Shown here in pieces: positions 1 through 10,860 of a stretch of 64,000 bases of DNA. Every line of letters starts with the position of its first letter. The stretch's first letter is position 1. Made by a program: the position numbers and the translations under genes. Location: NCBI RefSeq assembly GCF_030272615.1, contig NC_081409.1, forward strand, positions 619,177,255 to 619,241,254. The letters run 5' to 3'. The notes below the pieces were generated by a model that did no database searches, was not told the origin of the DNA, and was given only the letters and a program-made list of their open reading frames with translations. The DNA comes from Cryptomeria japonica (taxonomy: Eukaryota > Streptophyta > Pinopsida > Cupressales > Cupressaceae).

Positions 1-1250
1 CTCCATTATTTGATGTAAGTACCCATGGTTATGAAGTCAATTTGTCCAAGTACCAGTTCCTCTTCCCTTGCATGATATGGACACTAACCTTTCTTGAATT
101 TAGAGGCATAAGGAGTATGTGGTAGAGTTTTTCATCCTTACAGGTAAACCTTATCATTGAAGATGTTGATTTTTTTTTTGTTGCTTCAACTAGAATTAGA
201 GTAATATGCAAGATATGATTAATATAAGCTTATATAGGAAGGAAAATGATGTCTATGTGACAAATTTTTTTGACTATTCCCAAAAATCATATGATTTATT
301 GTTTTTTATATGTGATTAGGAAAAGGTGGACATACTTGTGATTAATACCATAAATAAAAAGACTACTAAATTCAGATACAAATATATGGGAAAACAAACT
401 AATTTTTCACTAAATCACAAGTTGGATGTTTCCAAGGCATCCTTAAAGTAAAAAGAAACTTTAAAGTAGAGGAAAGGCCAAAGGGATGAGAAGGTGGTAC
501 ACTCTTTGCACATTTAAAATCACCCATTTTATTGTTGGTTTGATGAGGTTACTCTTGTTATATTTGAATGGTGTGATAGAATGTGGTAGAGATTTAAAGG
601 AAGACTAGAATGATAGTGTGATTGGTGTATGAAGCCAATCATCAATAAGTTCTCGATAGATGATATCTCACTCCTTTAATGTGTGGGGATCTATTGGAGC
701 TTTGTTATGCTAGAGGAACTTATGGAGCAATTTGATGTACACAGATCCACATCATGTTCTTAATAAGGGAGATGATGGTGACCTTGGAGGATATATATAA
801 CATATTGATATTATCCATATGAGGTCATATCATTACAATTAATAAGTAGAGATCACTAATAATTGTATAGGAGGGGAAATAATATGCTCTCCATTGAGTG
901 ATAGAAAGTTGTACTATGGTCATATTTATGTGAGATGGCTTTACTATGGGTCAATTCTCATGCCTTTGGTGAGACACATCATGATTGTGACATATCCATG
1001 TGAGTGGTAATGGATGGAATATGCACACTCCTACATGGGGGCCTCATTCATTCCATCCTATCTATGGAGGAGAGCTAGAGATTTTGAGTGGGGATGGGGT
1101 GTGTTTATCCACTTGAATGTTGATCTTGGTTGCTTCATGTATCATAAATACCATAGCCTAATGACCTATACACTACTTCAAATGTGGATCTTTGAGCATA
1201 TTATGTGCACAAGAAATGTTGGTTTTCTAGGCTATATCTACTAATACATT
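1..1250. other. Non-coding stretch, nothing recognised
   Basis: AT-rich sequence with only short, composition-driven open frames. I found no protein family, LTR end, poly-A tail or tandem repeat. It is probably eroded repeat DNA, but that is inference. Confidence 0.4.
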
Positions 1251-1480
1251 TGACCTAAAATTCTGACGGAGAATGTATATTGTGACCAAATTTGTTTTTT
1301 TTTTTGAAAAAATGCCCATATTATTCAAAATTCTGACGATAATTCAACATTTGGTTTTGACAGAGTAGGAATTGGAAATAAAATTTGTGTTTTTTTAGAA
1401 AAAGTGCCCGCGTTCATCCAAATTTAGATGATCATGGACATTACTTAAAAAAAAAAAAGACCAAGTCATTTGATAAACAT
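1250..1480 (+). repeat. Degenerate copy of the CGTCGGAATTCCGACG dispersed repeat
   Basis: Contains repeated 'attctgacg' words and the string tgcccgcgttcatccaaatt followed by a mirrored partner and an A-run near 1449-1460. It aligns by eye with the reverse complement of 55140-55190, where the palindromic core is intact. Here the core is eroded mainly by transitions. Related words occur at about 8640-8820 and 26520-26930. Family identity is inferred from this in-window comparison only. Confidence 0.45.
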
Positions 1481-2044
1481 TATTCCCGCCTCTTCGTCCC
1501 ATCGACCTCTACCATCACAAAAAAATTGGGGGAGGGAAACAATTCTAGATTGGGGTGCCACCAAGTTATGGTTCAAGAAAAAAGGTAGGGTAATCAACCA
1601 ATTCATTCACAGGATGTTTTATTGAAGAAAAAATTATTATGTTTGTGACAATGTGTCGAATTTGCTTGATGTAGTGATGAAATTGTTTGATTTTTTTTCA
1701 TGCAAACACTTCACATCAGCTGGAGAGGACAATTAGGGGGTTGTTTAGGAATAAATACACTACCATTATAGTAGATGGAAGAAAATAGAAGCCCTCAAAG
1801 TTGATTAATAACAAAGCCTTTGTTGTATCCATAACGACTCTTGCGGCAGCTTACATAGAATAGTTGAAGGATCATACATTCTTCATGAAGTGTGGTGGAG
1901 GTTTCCCCAATAAGACACTCATGGAGTGGTGGATTAACAAATTTAAGAGAGTGTAAGTATTAGAACCTTCCTAAATGAGTTAATTCTAGTTGAATGCATT
2001 GGTTCTTCTGTAAATATTTTTTTGTAATATGGGAGTCTACTCTT

Positions 2045-2340
2045 CTTTGAGGATTTAAGCTTAAATCGCATAGATTGGGTCCCCAATTTCTCCAATGAAA
2101 TATAAAATTAGGAACCCTTCATGTGGACCAGTCTTGCTGAACTTCTTGTGAAATATTGGAACAAAGAAGTCCTAATTAAAATAGGAGATTCCCTTGGCTA
2201 ATTTGTGGGGATAGATAAATATTTTCTTAATGGTAGGCCATGCTCAATGACTAAATTAGTCAGTGAGTTTGATTTGAATGTTGGGATCATGGAGGAATTG
2301 GAGATTTATTTAAGAATGGGATATGTGGTGTTGGGGAACC
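2045..2340 (+). pseudogene. LINE ORF1 relic (DUF4283-like)
   Basis: The plus-strand frame reads a W-V-P-x-F start, then a block ending in LAELLVKYWNKEVLIKIGDSL and FVGIDKYFLNGRPCSMTKL. Plant LINE ORF1 proteins (DUF4283, nucleic-acid binding) have a comparable segment 'W..LPGLPLEYW....L..IG..LG.F..ID'. In-frame stops interrupt it. It lies upstream and on the same strand as the ORF2 relic at 4500-5300, so both may be remnants of one old LINE. The spacing of over 2 kb is long for that, so a later insertion or two separate copies are equally possible. Confidence 0.45.
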
Positions 2341-2399
2341 TCATCAACACTCAATTCATGACCCTAAGGATGAATAATAGGATCATTAGAGTGTCTTAG

Positions 2400-4020
2400 T
2401 GTGTCTTGTGTTTCATGCATGCAATAAACCCCACCATGTAAGCCCATGTCACCAATTAGGCAATTTGATAAGCCAAATGGGACAATGTGGTCAATAGGGG
2501 TAGTAGATGGTTTAGTATTGTGTTTTATAGGTTTTAGACATGTTTTAGGATTTTTTGGTTGATCATGTATGTGGATTCCAACTTTAGCAAGTTTGACAAC
2601 ATTTTGTGCAAAATTGCAAAATTGCAACTTTTGTAAAATGCAACTTTTGAGTGCAAAAGTGCAACTTTTTGAAATTCGGTTGGGGGAAGCCTTTCAACAG
2701 CTCCAACCTACTCCAGATTTAGTGGGAAACCATTGGAGATTTGTATAATCCTTGTGGAAATTATTCCCAAGGTTTTTTCTATAGTGATTGGAGTTTGCGA
2801 GGCAATAAAACACAAAATACGATAGTTTTCCCAGAAATTCTAAGTTTGTAGGAGTTGCACGTGCCTGTATGGATTGATTTGAATCCCACCATCCATGAAG
2901 TAGATAGAGGGATGAAATAGATTTTTTTTGGTGGTATTATAAATTCCTAATTGTACCGGAGTAGAGAGAACCATTCTTCTGACTGCAACCTGAGATTTGA
3001 GGGTTTGGAGAGGGTTTTAGACAAACATGGCCTTATCTTGCATTCTAGTCCATTAGAAGACTCTTCCTTTGGATTGATGTAGGATAAGCCTCTATAATTT
3101 AGTGTTTTCATGGTTTGTTGTAGGGGAAAAATTTTTTTGTGGAGAAAGGAGCAAAATTAGGTAAGCATCTCTATGTGACTACCTAAGACAAGCTTTAGGA
3201 CAATCATCATAAAATGTCATAGCAGTGGATTCTAGGTGTGTGACCCTAGAATTAAAGGTTACTCACCATCCCCCACATTCCCATAGAATTTTTTTTTTAG
3301 TTTGAGTTCATGTTTGGTAGTTTCATTGGAAAATAGGCCTAATTGCCCCTATTAGGTCTCTTGGCCTCTAAAGGGATCATACCTTGTAATTGTAGACCTA
3401 GTCAAACCAATTTGGGGATCAGTACAAATTCCAAAAGGGTGTTTGAAATGGTAATTTTTTTGTATGGGTGTGTGGAAAATTTTGGAGTTAAGGTCCATTC
3501 TATCACCAAATAGGGCTACAAGCCTAAGGGGTAGGTTTCTAGAGGAGGTATAAGGAAATGGATTCTAATCCCAAAACCAATGCTTGGACCAGTTTCTAAT
3601 GGCCATAAATGAACCAAATCCTAAGCCTTTGGGAGCAGGGTGTCATAGGATGGTGTAGGGTAGGTATTGAGGAATTTACTCATCTTGAGTAGGCCCAGAC
3701 CTAGTGAACTTGTGTGTAGTTTCATCCAAGGTGTGGAGTCCTTCCTTGTAGGACCCTTGTGATCATTTGAGGCATCATAAGTCTAACCTTGTTTGGGCTT
3801 GTCCTTAGGTGTGTGGGTAGGGCTCTACATCAATATGGTTTTAGAAGGTTGTTGTAGAAAGGGGTTGGTTTGAAGAATGGTGCCTTCCAAAGAATATCTC
3901 TGAAGCTATATTCTCATTAGGAGAACCCAAAGAGTCATAGGTAGGGATAAAAGGGTTTGTAGTACACATAGATGAGAATAACCATAGTTAAATCTTGAAC
4001 ATCCTCAAGAAGATAGAGGT
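2400..4020. other. Non-coding stretch
   Basis: No family recognised. Short near-repeats of 'gcaacttttg' occur at 2613-2670. The rest shows no frame with coding character. It sits between two LINE relics and may be their degraded middle part or an unrelated insertion. Confidence 0.35.
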
Positions 4021-4026
4021 TGGCTA

Positions 4027-5300
4027 TGCCAAATAAGAATAAGGGGAAAGGAAAGAGCAATGCGATAGAGGAAGAAAACATGCAGGTTACTAAAAAGCAT
4101 AAAATTTCTTTGCTATCTGAACAAGTGTCAACATATCCAAGAAAACTCTCTAATGTAGAAGGATAATGAATCCCTAATTAGAATGCCACACTAGTTAAAT
4201 CCTAAGAACTCTAACAACCACTCCAATCAATAGGAAAACAACAATAGAAGATATTATAAGGAGAGAAGCATGATATTTTGTTTGACAATATATTAGAGAA
4301 AGATATTGAGGATATTAAGGATGGTTCCTAGATAAAGATGGCTATTAAATAGACACCTTCCAATAAATCTATCCTAGATTGAGGAAAGAGAAAATGAAAA
4401 GATAGGAAATTGTTATATAAATTGAGAACCAAGGATGGTGAAGTATAGAGAAAGTTTTAAAAAGTACTATTACTGCGATCATAGAAGGGTAGCCCACTTC
4501 CCTAGTGGGAATGAAGCTCCTTTCAAGGAATTTTAGGGGATTTAATGCCCATAACAAACAACACTTGGTCAAGCATAGGATTGAGTTTGAAGAGGCATAT
4601 ATAATACTACTACAAGAAACCAAATTGTCCACATTACAAATGAAGACATTTTCCAAGAAATCAAAGAATGTGAAGGTAGGGGTGATCCAATTTTAAGGGG
4701 CATCTAGTAGCCTAGCTATCTTTTGGAGCTATTCTCCAATAGCTATGGAGAGGATAGGAAAGGGTGTAGCATTAGGAGTTATTTTTCTTCTCTAGAGTTT
4801 GTAATTGTATGGATTTGTCTCTACCAAAATACCCTTTTCTCATTACATCTTTGGTTTATATTTTAATGCTATCCTACATATTTAGGACAAGAGGGTGGCT
4901 ATTTTGAGGTTTAATCAGTCCCAAAGAGACTTCACTTATTGGGTAACTAGGAACAATCTTCTTGAGACTGGTTTAAGGAATGAGACTTTTACCTAGAACA
5001 ATGGAGGATGGGCTTTAGTAACATTATAGAGATGATCGGTAGGCATATCTTTTGCAAAGATTTGGCATCCTTCCTTTTTTGCATGGAAGCATCAATTCTT
5101 CCTTATTCTAGCTTAGATCACTGACCCATCTAAAATTAAGCTTGTGGGTGACAAAAATATATGTAAGATTCCATTCAAATTTGAAAACATGTGGATGAAG
5201 GATACAAATTTCTTCAATATGATAGTTGAATGGTTGGGTGAGGATCATTTCATAGGATCTAAGCTATTATGATTTGTCTCAAAATTGAAATCAATCAAGC
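4027..5300 (+). pseudogene. LINE relic: end of ORF1 and endonuclease start of ORF2
   Basis: At 4027 a lysine-rich tail (NKNKGKGKSNAIEEENMQ) resembles the basic end of a LINE ORF1. At 4508 begins MKLLSRNFRGFNAHNKQHLV followed by an LLQETKL block. This is the start of an APE-type endonuclease: compare MKIISWNIRGLN and IQETKM in the better-preserved copy at 44796. Further down, near 5168-5245, a frame reads IPFKFENMWMKDTNFF, the 'F.FE..W' segment found after the endonuclease domain. Stops and frameshifts are dense, so this is a very old, dead copy. The RT domain is not visible downstream. Confidence 0.6.
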
Positions 5301-6240
5301 TAAAGTTGCAACAACCAAAATAATGATCATTTCAAAAATATATTTGAGTCTAAATAGGAGTTAATGGAGAAGTTGATAGACTTAAATGAGGGATTGTTGA
5401 AGGAGGGATTGTTGAAGGATGTTGAAGAATGCAGGTATAAACTTTAGGGTTGCTATGGAAATGTCTCTTATGGAAAAGGAGTTACATGGGAGGACACAAG
5501 ATGAATGAGAGAAGTTTGTAACCTTGATCTTCTAATTATGGTGGGGCATATCCAACATAGGGTTATATGAGACGCACATGATATGTATATGTTAGTATCA
5601 GATAGATAGTGCACACAAGGTTTTAGAGTAGGTGGACACCATCCTAGAATGTCAAAGTAGAGAGTTGATATGTGGGTATTTACCCTCCCAACCACTAAAC
5701 ATATGCCTTTAAGTACACAACCTTAGATACAAAATTCAATTTTTTTGACATCATACCAATGGATAACAATTAGATCTAGGAATTCAACCTTGAAAAAAAT
5801 ATGAATTTAAACAACTAAAATTTAGACCATGCCCATTATCTAGCCTAAGGATAAAATCATATATGTGATTCTTATATGATAAAAAAAACTTGCACATATG
5901 AATTTTTAAATCTTGCAAGATCAAACTACAAAATGTCAAAAGGTAGGAATCTTATGTCTAAGACTTTTGTTGTGGAAGTTAGGGTGGTTGTCACCTATGT
6001 TGCCTTTACTCAATGAAATTTGTAGCAATTTGTTGAATCTTTACACCTCAAATTAATCATTGATACTGTTGAGTTGGTTGATGATAAGTGATGAAATGAA
6101 GGTAGAAACAAATACTAGCTCCCTCATCTTGTGTTTATGTCTATTTTGTTTGTGGTACACTAGGTTATCCTAAAGCAAGACACATGCCAAGGTTCATATA
6201 AGACTGTATGTGAGTGTAGTGTGTTTGCTATGTAGAATTT
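5300..6240. other. Non-coding stretch
   Basis: AT-rich, with no recognisable domain, LTR terminus or tandem repeat. It may contain further unrecognisable LINE sequence. Confidence 0.35.
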
Positions 6241-6830
6241 TTTTTTTTTGACGATCGATTACCAAAATAAAATTAAAGTACAAAGTCAAGTTACAATAAT
6301 AGTGACGAAGTTGATTACTCCATAAAATCCCCAACCAGGCTAAACTGCCTTAAAATTAGAAGAAAAAAATAGAATCAGTTTAAATGATTAAGAGTAACAT
6401 GTAGAGCTTCGATTCAACATCAAATTACATCAATATTATTAGGTCTATTGACAACATATTCAAAAACATAGATTGTAATAGCTTATGAAGATTCATTATC
6501 ACTATCATTATGTGGATTCTCCTCTTTCTCTTCCTTCTCTCCATCTTCATTATTAGCTTCTTTGTCTTTTCCTTTGCCATTATTCTTAGCTTGAATCCTA
6601 CTAATTTGGAAAGTATCAAATTCTCTTCCAAGGGGCGCAAAGATCCTCTCTCAACTAAAGCAATCAAATTTTTGGTGAGCCATTTCTAGGTGTCTTATTG
6701 CTTCACCCCTTTTTAATTGATATTGGTGTTCTTTTTGGTATTTATTGTAAAAGTCTATATACTCTTCCTAGAATTTATTCCCTATATTTCTTAGATCTTG
6801 GGGTCAATAGGTTGTTAAATTTAAGTGCTA
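6241..6830 (-). pseudogene. 3' end of a retroposed ORF with acidic C-terminus
   Basis: On the minus strand a decayed frame of roughly 100 codons can be followed from about 6820 to 6480. It includes QYQLKRGEAIRHLEMAHQ and FAPLGREFDTFQISRIQ, then a charged tail with runs of K, E, D and N (KGKDKEANNEDGEKEEKEEN). Two interruptions are TTC-TAG and AGT-TGA, both explicable as single transitions. Downstream the strand ends in an A-run (6241-6250 as T on plus), as expected for the 3' end of a retroposed transcript. I do not recognise the family. It could be the last ORF of a 5'-truncated LINE, by analogy with ORF3 at 49-51 kb, but I see no clear sequence match between them. Confidence 0.35.
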
Positions 6831-6889
6831 AGATGTTAAACAAATTAGTTAACTATAATCTGACTGTGAATCAACAATAACAATAATGA

Positions 6890-7260
6890 AACACAAGACA
6901 CTAATACCCTGAGAAAACCTCCCTCTTGGAGGTGAAAAACCCAGCCTTAAACTATAAGATGTATTATATCAATGGTAGGCAATTACAATTTGACAAACTT
7001 ATCTTTGATTGTTGTCCTAATAGCAAGTTGCCAAGATGATAGATGATGCAGCCCTAACTAGTAGTAGATGACCAAAGGAGTGGATCAGAAAAAGATGGCT
7101 TGAATAGGCTAAAGCATAATCTTGACAACTTCGCTTAATCAGTCCTTGAGGTTTGCCAAAGTTCAGACTAATAGATTCGCTAAGGATAGAAGAGTAGATC
7201 GCTAACATAGAAGAGCAGAGATAGGAAGAGAAGATCATATTTTTACAAGTAATGAAAATG
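6890..7260 (-). other. Possible LTR fragment
   Basis: Contains 'gagaaaacctccctcttgga' followed by 'ggtgaaaaacccagcc', a wording that recurs in plant LTR sequences (compare the 'gaggaaacctgatgtgggaa' part of the copia LTRs at 10039 and 15921). No termini, PBS or PPT could be placed, so it is only a candidate. Confidence 0.25.
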
Positions 7261-7283
7261 TGTTTTACTTCTTCTTGAAGTTG

Positions 7284-7425
<142 letters not shown>

Positions 7426-7469
7426 TTCTTTTGGCAGAAATTCCACTTGACACATGTTGTTTACCTATT

Positions 7470-8640
7470 TCATCCATTGAGACCTAAATACATCGATTGA
7501 GATCTTTGGAATTTATTGAAAGCATTGTCTACTAAGTCCTCCAATACTTCTGTATTCAAATCTTGGACATCTTCCCTTTGAATCAACCTACCTGCCTGTT
7601 GGGTTTTTGTCCACCAACTATTAAGAACAAGCCTATTCTTTTCACATATTTCCACAGATACAACACAACTTAAATATATCCCAAGTTGATGCAAGGCAAC
7701 CTCTACTCCACCAATACAAGAAAATAGAGAAACAACTTTAATGCCATTAGGATAAAATGATTTCAAGACAAATAAATGGTATGCAACTATATCTATTTGG
7801 AATGTATTAGCCAGACAGTGCAATCAATCAGTTGCACAAGAAGTTCCATGAGTGTGATCTTTTTCAAATCCTAATATAATTTCTATCTCGTCAACCTATA
7901 GAGGAGCCACTTGACCTGGCCCCACCCAAACCAAGTTCCACTCTTCACACTTTTCAAGAAGGTATTTTTGTTCACTATCTTGTAATTTACCTCATAAATT
8001 TTCAATTATAGTATAGAGTTCTTCATGAAGGACACTACCACATCGTCTAGAGTCTATGAAATTCAATTTTTTTCTTTTGATCCCATGGAGGCCAATAGTC
8101 CTTTGCTTGAGGAAGTGCTTCATGAATAGTCATGGGGGGGAATGGTAATGCTTGAAATCACCCTTTTATTGGTAGATTGTGTGCATAGCCTCTTGGTCTT
8201 CTGAAAGCTGAAAAGTACTTCGAGTCCACCAACTCTGGTTCCACACCATAGAAATTTTTTAATATCGTCTTCCAAATATCCTTCGATGTAAAAGCATCAT
8301 TCTCATAATAGAAAAAAGGTGGCCCTTCCATGAACACATTGATTTCCTCCAAGTGTGGCCTAATAGGTTTCCAGGGAACTCCAAAACTAGTTAGTCCCTT
8401 TGGGACTAAATTAGAAACCACATCACACACTCTAGACATTGTTTGTTTGTATTGCATACTCTCTATGTATTTATCACCCTTTAACACTTTCCTTTGTTTT
8501 TCTCCAATTTCTCTCTTCTGGGCAACTGATGAGTTTGTTTCCATGTCATTCAAGATAATACCTTCTTCCTTTATTTTATGAAATTTACTTGCACATGACT
8601 CTTCAGCTTGTATCTTCTACTTCTGCAAAGTTTCTGATTC
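7470..8640 (-). pseudogene. Truncated DRM-type cytosine-5 DNA methyltransferase pseudogene
   Basis: Decayed copy of a DOMAINS REARRANGED METHYLTRANSFERASE, the nuclear plant enzyme that sets cytosine methylation under small-RNA guidance. In transcription order (descending) I see the N-terminal block with PPFFYYENDAF and YAHNLPIKG (8553-8158); then TIHEALPQ.KDYWPPWD; then EKCEEWNLVWVGPGQVAPL; then LGFEKDHTHGTS..TD and LANTFQIDIVAYHLFVLK; then motif I with SLFSCIGGVEVALHQLGI and SVEICEKNR (7823-7500). Motifs VI, IX and X preceding motif I is the diagnostic DRM order. Homology stops just before the PCN catalytic loop, next to (TA)n, and the UBA part is missing. There are at least four in-frame stops and one frameshift. 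Two stops (TGA) fit CGA-to-TGA decay. Motif I has FSC instead of the usual FSG/FTG. No intron is visible across about 1.1 kb, suggesting a processed copy. Confidence 0.85.
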
Positions 8641-8820
8641 CGTCGGAATTCTGATGACAACTACATAAACAACCGACGAGGATGTTGTATGTCTGATGAT
8701 ACTTCCTTGTCGGACAATCATCGATGCATGGTAGTGGGCCTGAGCGTCAGCATTCTGATGCTCCTTTGATGATATTTTTGGCTGGAGGAGCGATCATAAC
8801 TATCGTCAGAAGAGTTCATG
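8640..8820. repeat. Likely fragment of the TCGGAATTC palindromic repeat family
   Basis: Locally GC-richer than its surroundings, with 'ccgtcggaattctgatgaca', 'ccgacgagg', 'cttgtcggacaatcatcgat' and 'atcgtcagaag'. These words resemble the CGTCGGAATTCCGACG core at 55161-55176 and the region 26520-26930. The borders are uncertain. Confidence 0.35.
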
Positions 8821-9859
8821 GCATGGTCCAAATTTCAATGTTTAATGACATTGTTAAGAATAGATTAATTATTTTTTTTGAGATAAATTTCTAGGTCAAG
8901 AATAGATTAATTATTTTTTGATAGATATGATTACATTGTTATTCTCTTCTACTATGAGCAAGTGATGAGGTAGTTTGGGAGAGTGTAACAATTTCATGTA
9001 TTTATAACTACCTACATGTGCTCATAAAGTATAATTATGAGGGTAGGTAACTCACCTCATCCATTTGTCTCTAAAATCACATTGAGTGACTTAGACAAGG
9101 GACATGAAACTTTCTTAATTTTGGATGCAAATGATGTATGGCTGAATCTAAGCTACATCACATGGTGTTATACCACTTGACTGACACCTATTTTCTCATG
9201 GATTATCCTAGATGAGATCCTAGTGCATAGGGGTTCAGTGAGGAGTAGAGCATCAACAACAAGCAGAATCTAGTAGAGGAGAGGCCTAGATTATAACCTA
9301 GATTAATAGCAGTATATATATTGGCAAACATGTTAAGCAAGATAGAGAGAGGGGCATCGATCCGTTGTGAGATCCTCTACTCTATCATCTATGACTACCA
9401 TTGTAGCTCTTTTGAGGCCACCTTTTACTCAAGATATAAACTCTTAGATCAAGGAACTGTATCATATACGATTTATGATGTTTTTGTTTATATACATGGT
9501 ATGTTTTGAATATAATTTATTTCATGCATTAGTCTTGTGATACATGATAATATCCTGATACAAATATTTATTTATATTTTGTAATGAGGACATGAGAGTG
9601 ACTTAGGTTTATCAATTGAGTCATCGGTAAGATGGTCACCATTATATAGTTGAAGAGAGAAATGCAACTTGAATATACATCACAAAAAATTGTTGGTCGA
9701 CACCTAGAGATTTTTTAGCCCATCTCACATATTTGAGTGACATATGAGGAGTCTAGGGTGTGATCGAGTCAAAAGAATATAAATCTATCTACACCCATTT
9801 CTAAAAAAGATCAAAGACTATCAAATGTGTAGGTAATTAATACATACAAATATCATCTA
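8820..9859. other. Non-coding stretch
   Basis: No coding family or repeat recognised. A short duplicated phrase 'aagaatagattaattatttttt' in two adjacent copies (about 8860 and 8897) is the only local structure. It is the left flank of the copia-class element. Confidence 0.4.
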
Positions 9860-10652
9860 TGTTAGGATTCCCAAAGATACTGAGAGGGGGGGGGTGAATG
9901 AGTATCTAATCGATATAGAATTTTACTTGACTTAAAACATGGAAAACATATTAGAAATGTGTACAGGTAAACCAAAAATAATGTAGTAAACAAGAACAAT
10001 AGCCACATTAGAAGCACACCATAACACAGTATTTTAATGAGGAAACCTGATGTGGGAAAAACCTCAGTGGGATTTGTGACCCACAATATTCACTTACTAG
10101 CCAATAAGGGAATATTAATCTTACAATAGGGGCCTGCACATGTAGGAAGGCCAAGTGCCTAGAGCTCACTGCTCAATTACAAAAGAAGTCACACTGACTT
10201 ACAAAATGGATTATATTAATCCAATGTCTTGTACTACTTCAGATTAGCATCTGCTATGCCAAATCTAGTACTGGTTTAAGCTCTGCTACATACATAAACC
10301 CTTTAACCAACAATTCGCATATTAGGTCTGCATGATTTTGGTTATCTCCCTTTTCTTCTTTCACACTTCCTATTACAAAATGATCTCATGCATATATGAG
10401 TCATATTACAATTGGCCATGTTGACTTACAATGATTTTACAATTAATTACAAAATACATTTTAAAAAAAATTGAAGTCGGCCAAGGTGTCGGTATCCTTC
10501 CTTTCACTGTCAGTGTCTTGTGTGCCGGTGTAGAGTGTGTTAGTGCTGGTGTCGGTATTTGTCTTGCTAGTATCATATGATTACAAGGTTGCCATCAATG
10601 ACAAAACCTTCAATCACCTACAATTTCTCATTGGAGTGTGTGTTTGCCAACA
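9860..10652 (-). repeat. 3' LTR of the non-autonomous copia-class element
   Basis: 793 bp partner of 15735-16526. Shared landmarks are 'acttgacttaaaacatggaa', 'gatgtgggaaaaacctca', 'taagggaatatta' and 'gcctagagctcactgctcaa'. The two LTRs differ by scattered substitutions and small indels, so the insertion is not recent. Confidence 0.9.
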
Positions 10653-10666
10653 ATCTCCCCCTTTGG
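10653..10666 (-). promoter_or_regulatory. Polypurine tract
   Basis: Minus-strand CCAAAGGGGGAGAT directly before the 3' LTR start TGTTGG. This is the usual copia plus-strand primer and fixes the orientation of the element. Confidence 0.9.
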
Positions 10667-10860
10667 CATTGACGGCAACACTCATGAGAAAAATCAAAAA
10701 GTGTCCAAAATGATATCCAAAAATAGTCTACCAAAATTGTCTTACCAAAATTGTATGCGAAAAAATGTATGCTCTCCCTGAGTAGATGATGTCCTTTCTT
10801 CTGATCATTTTTCTCATCCCATTACTCCCCCTTTGATATTAATGACAAAGGTTGTCATTC

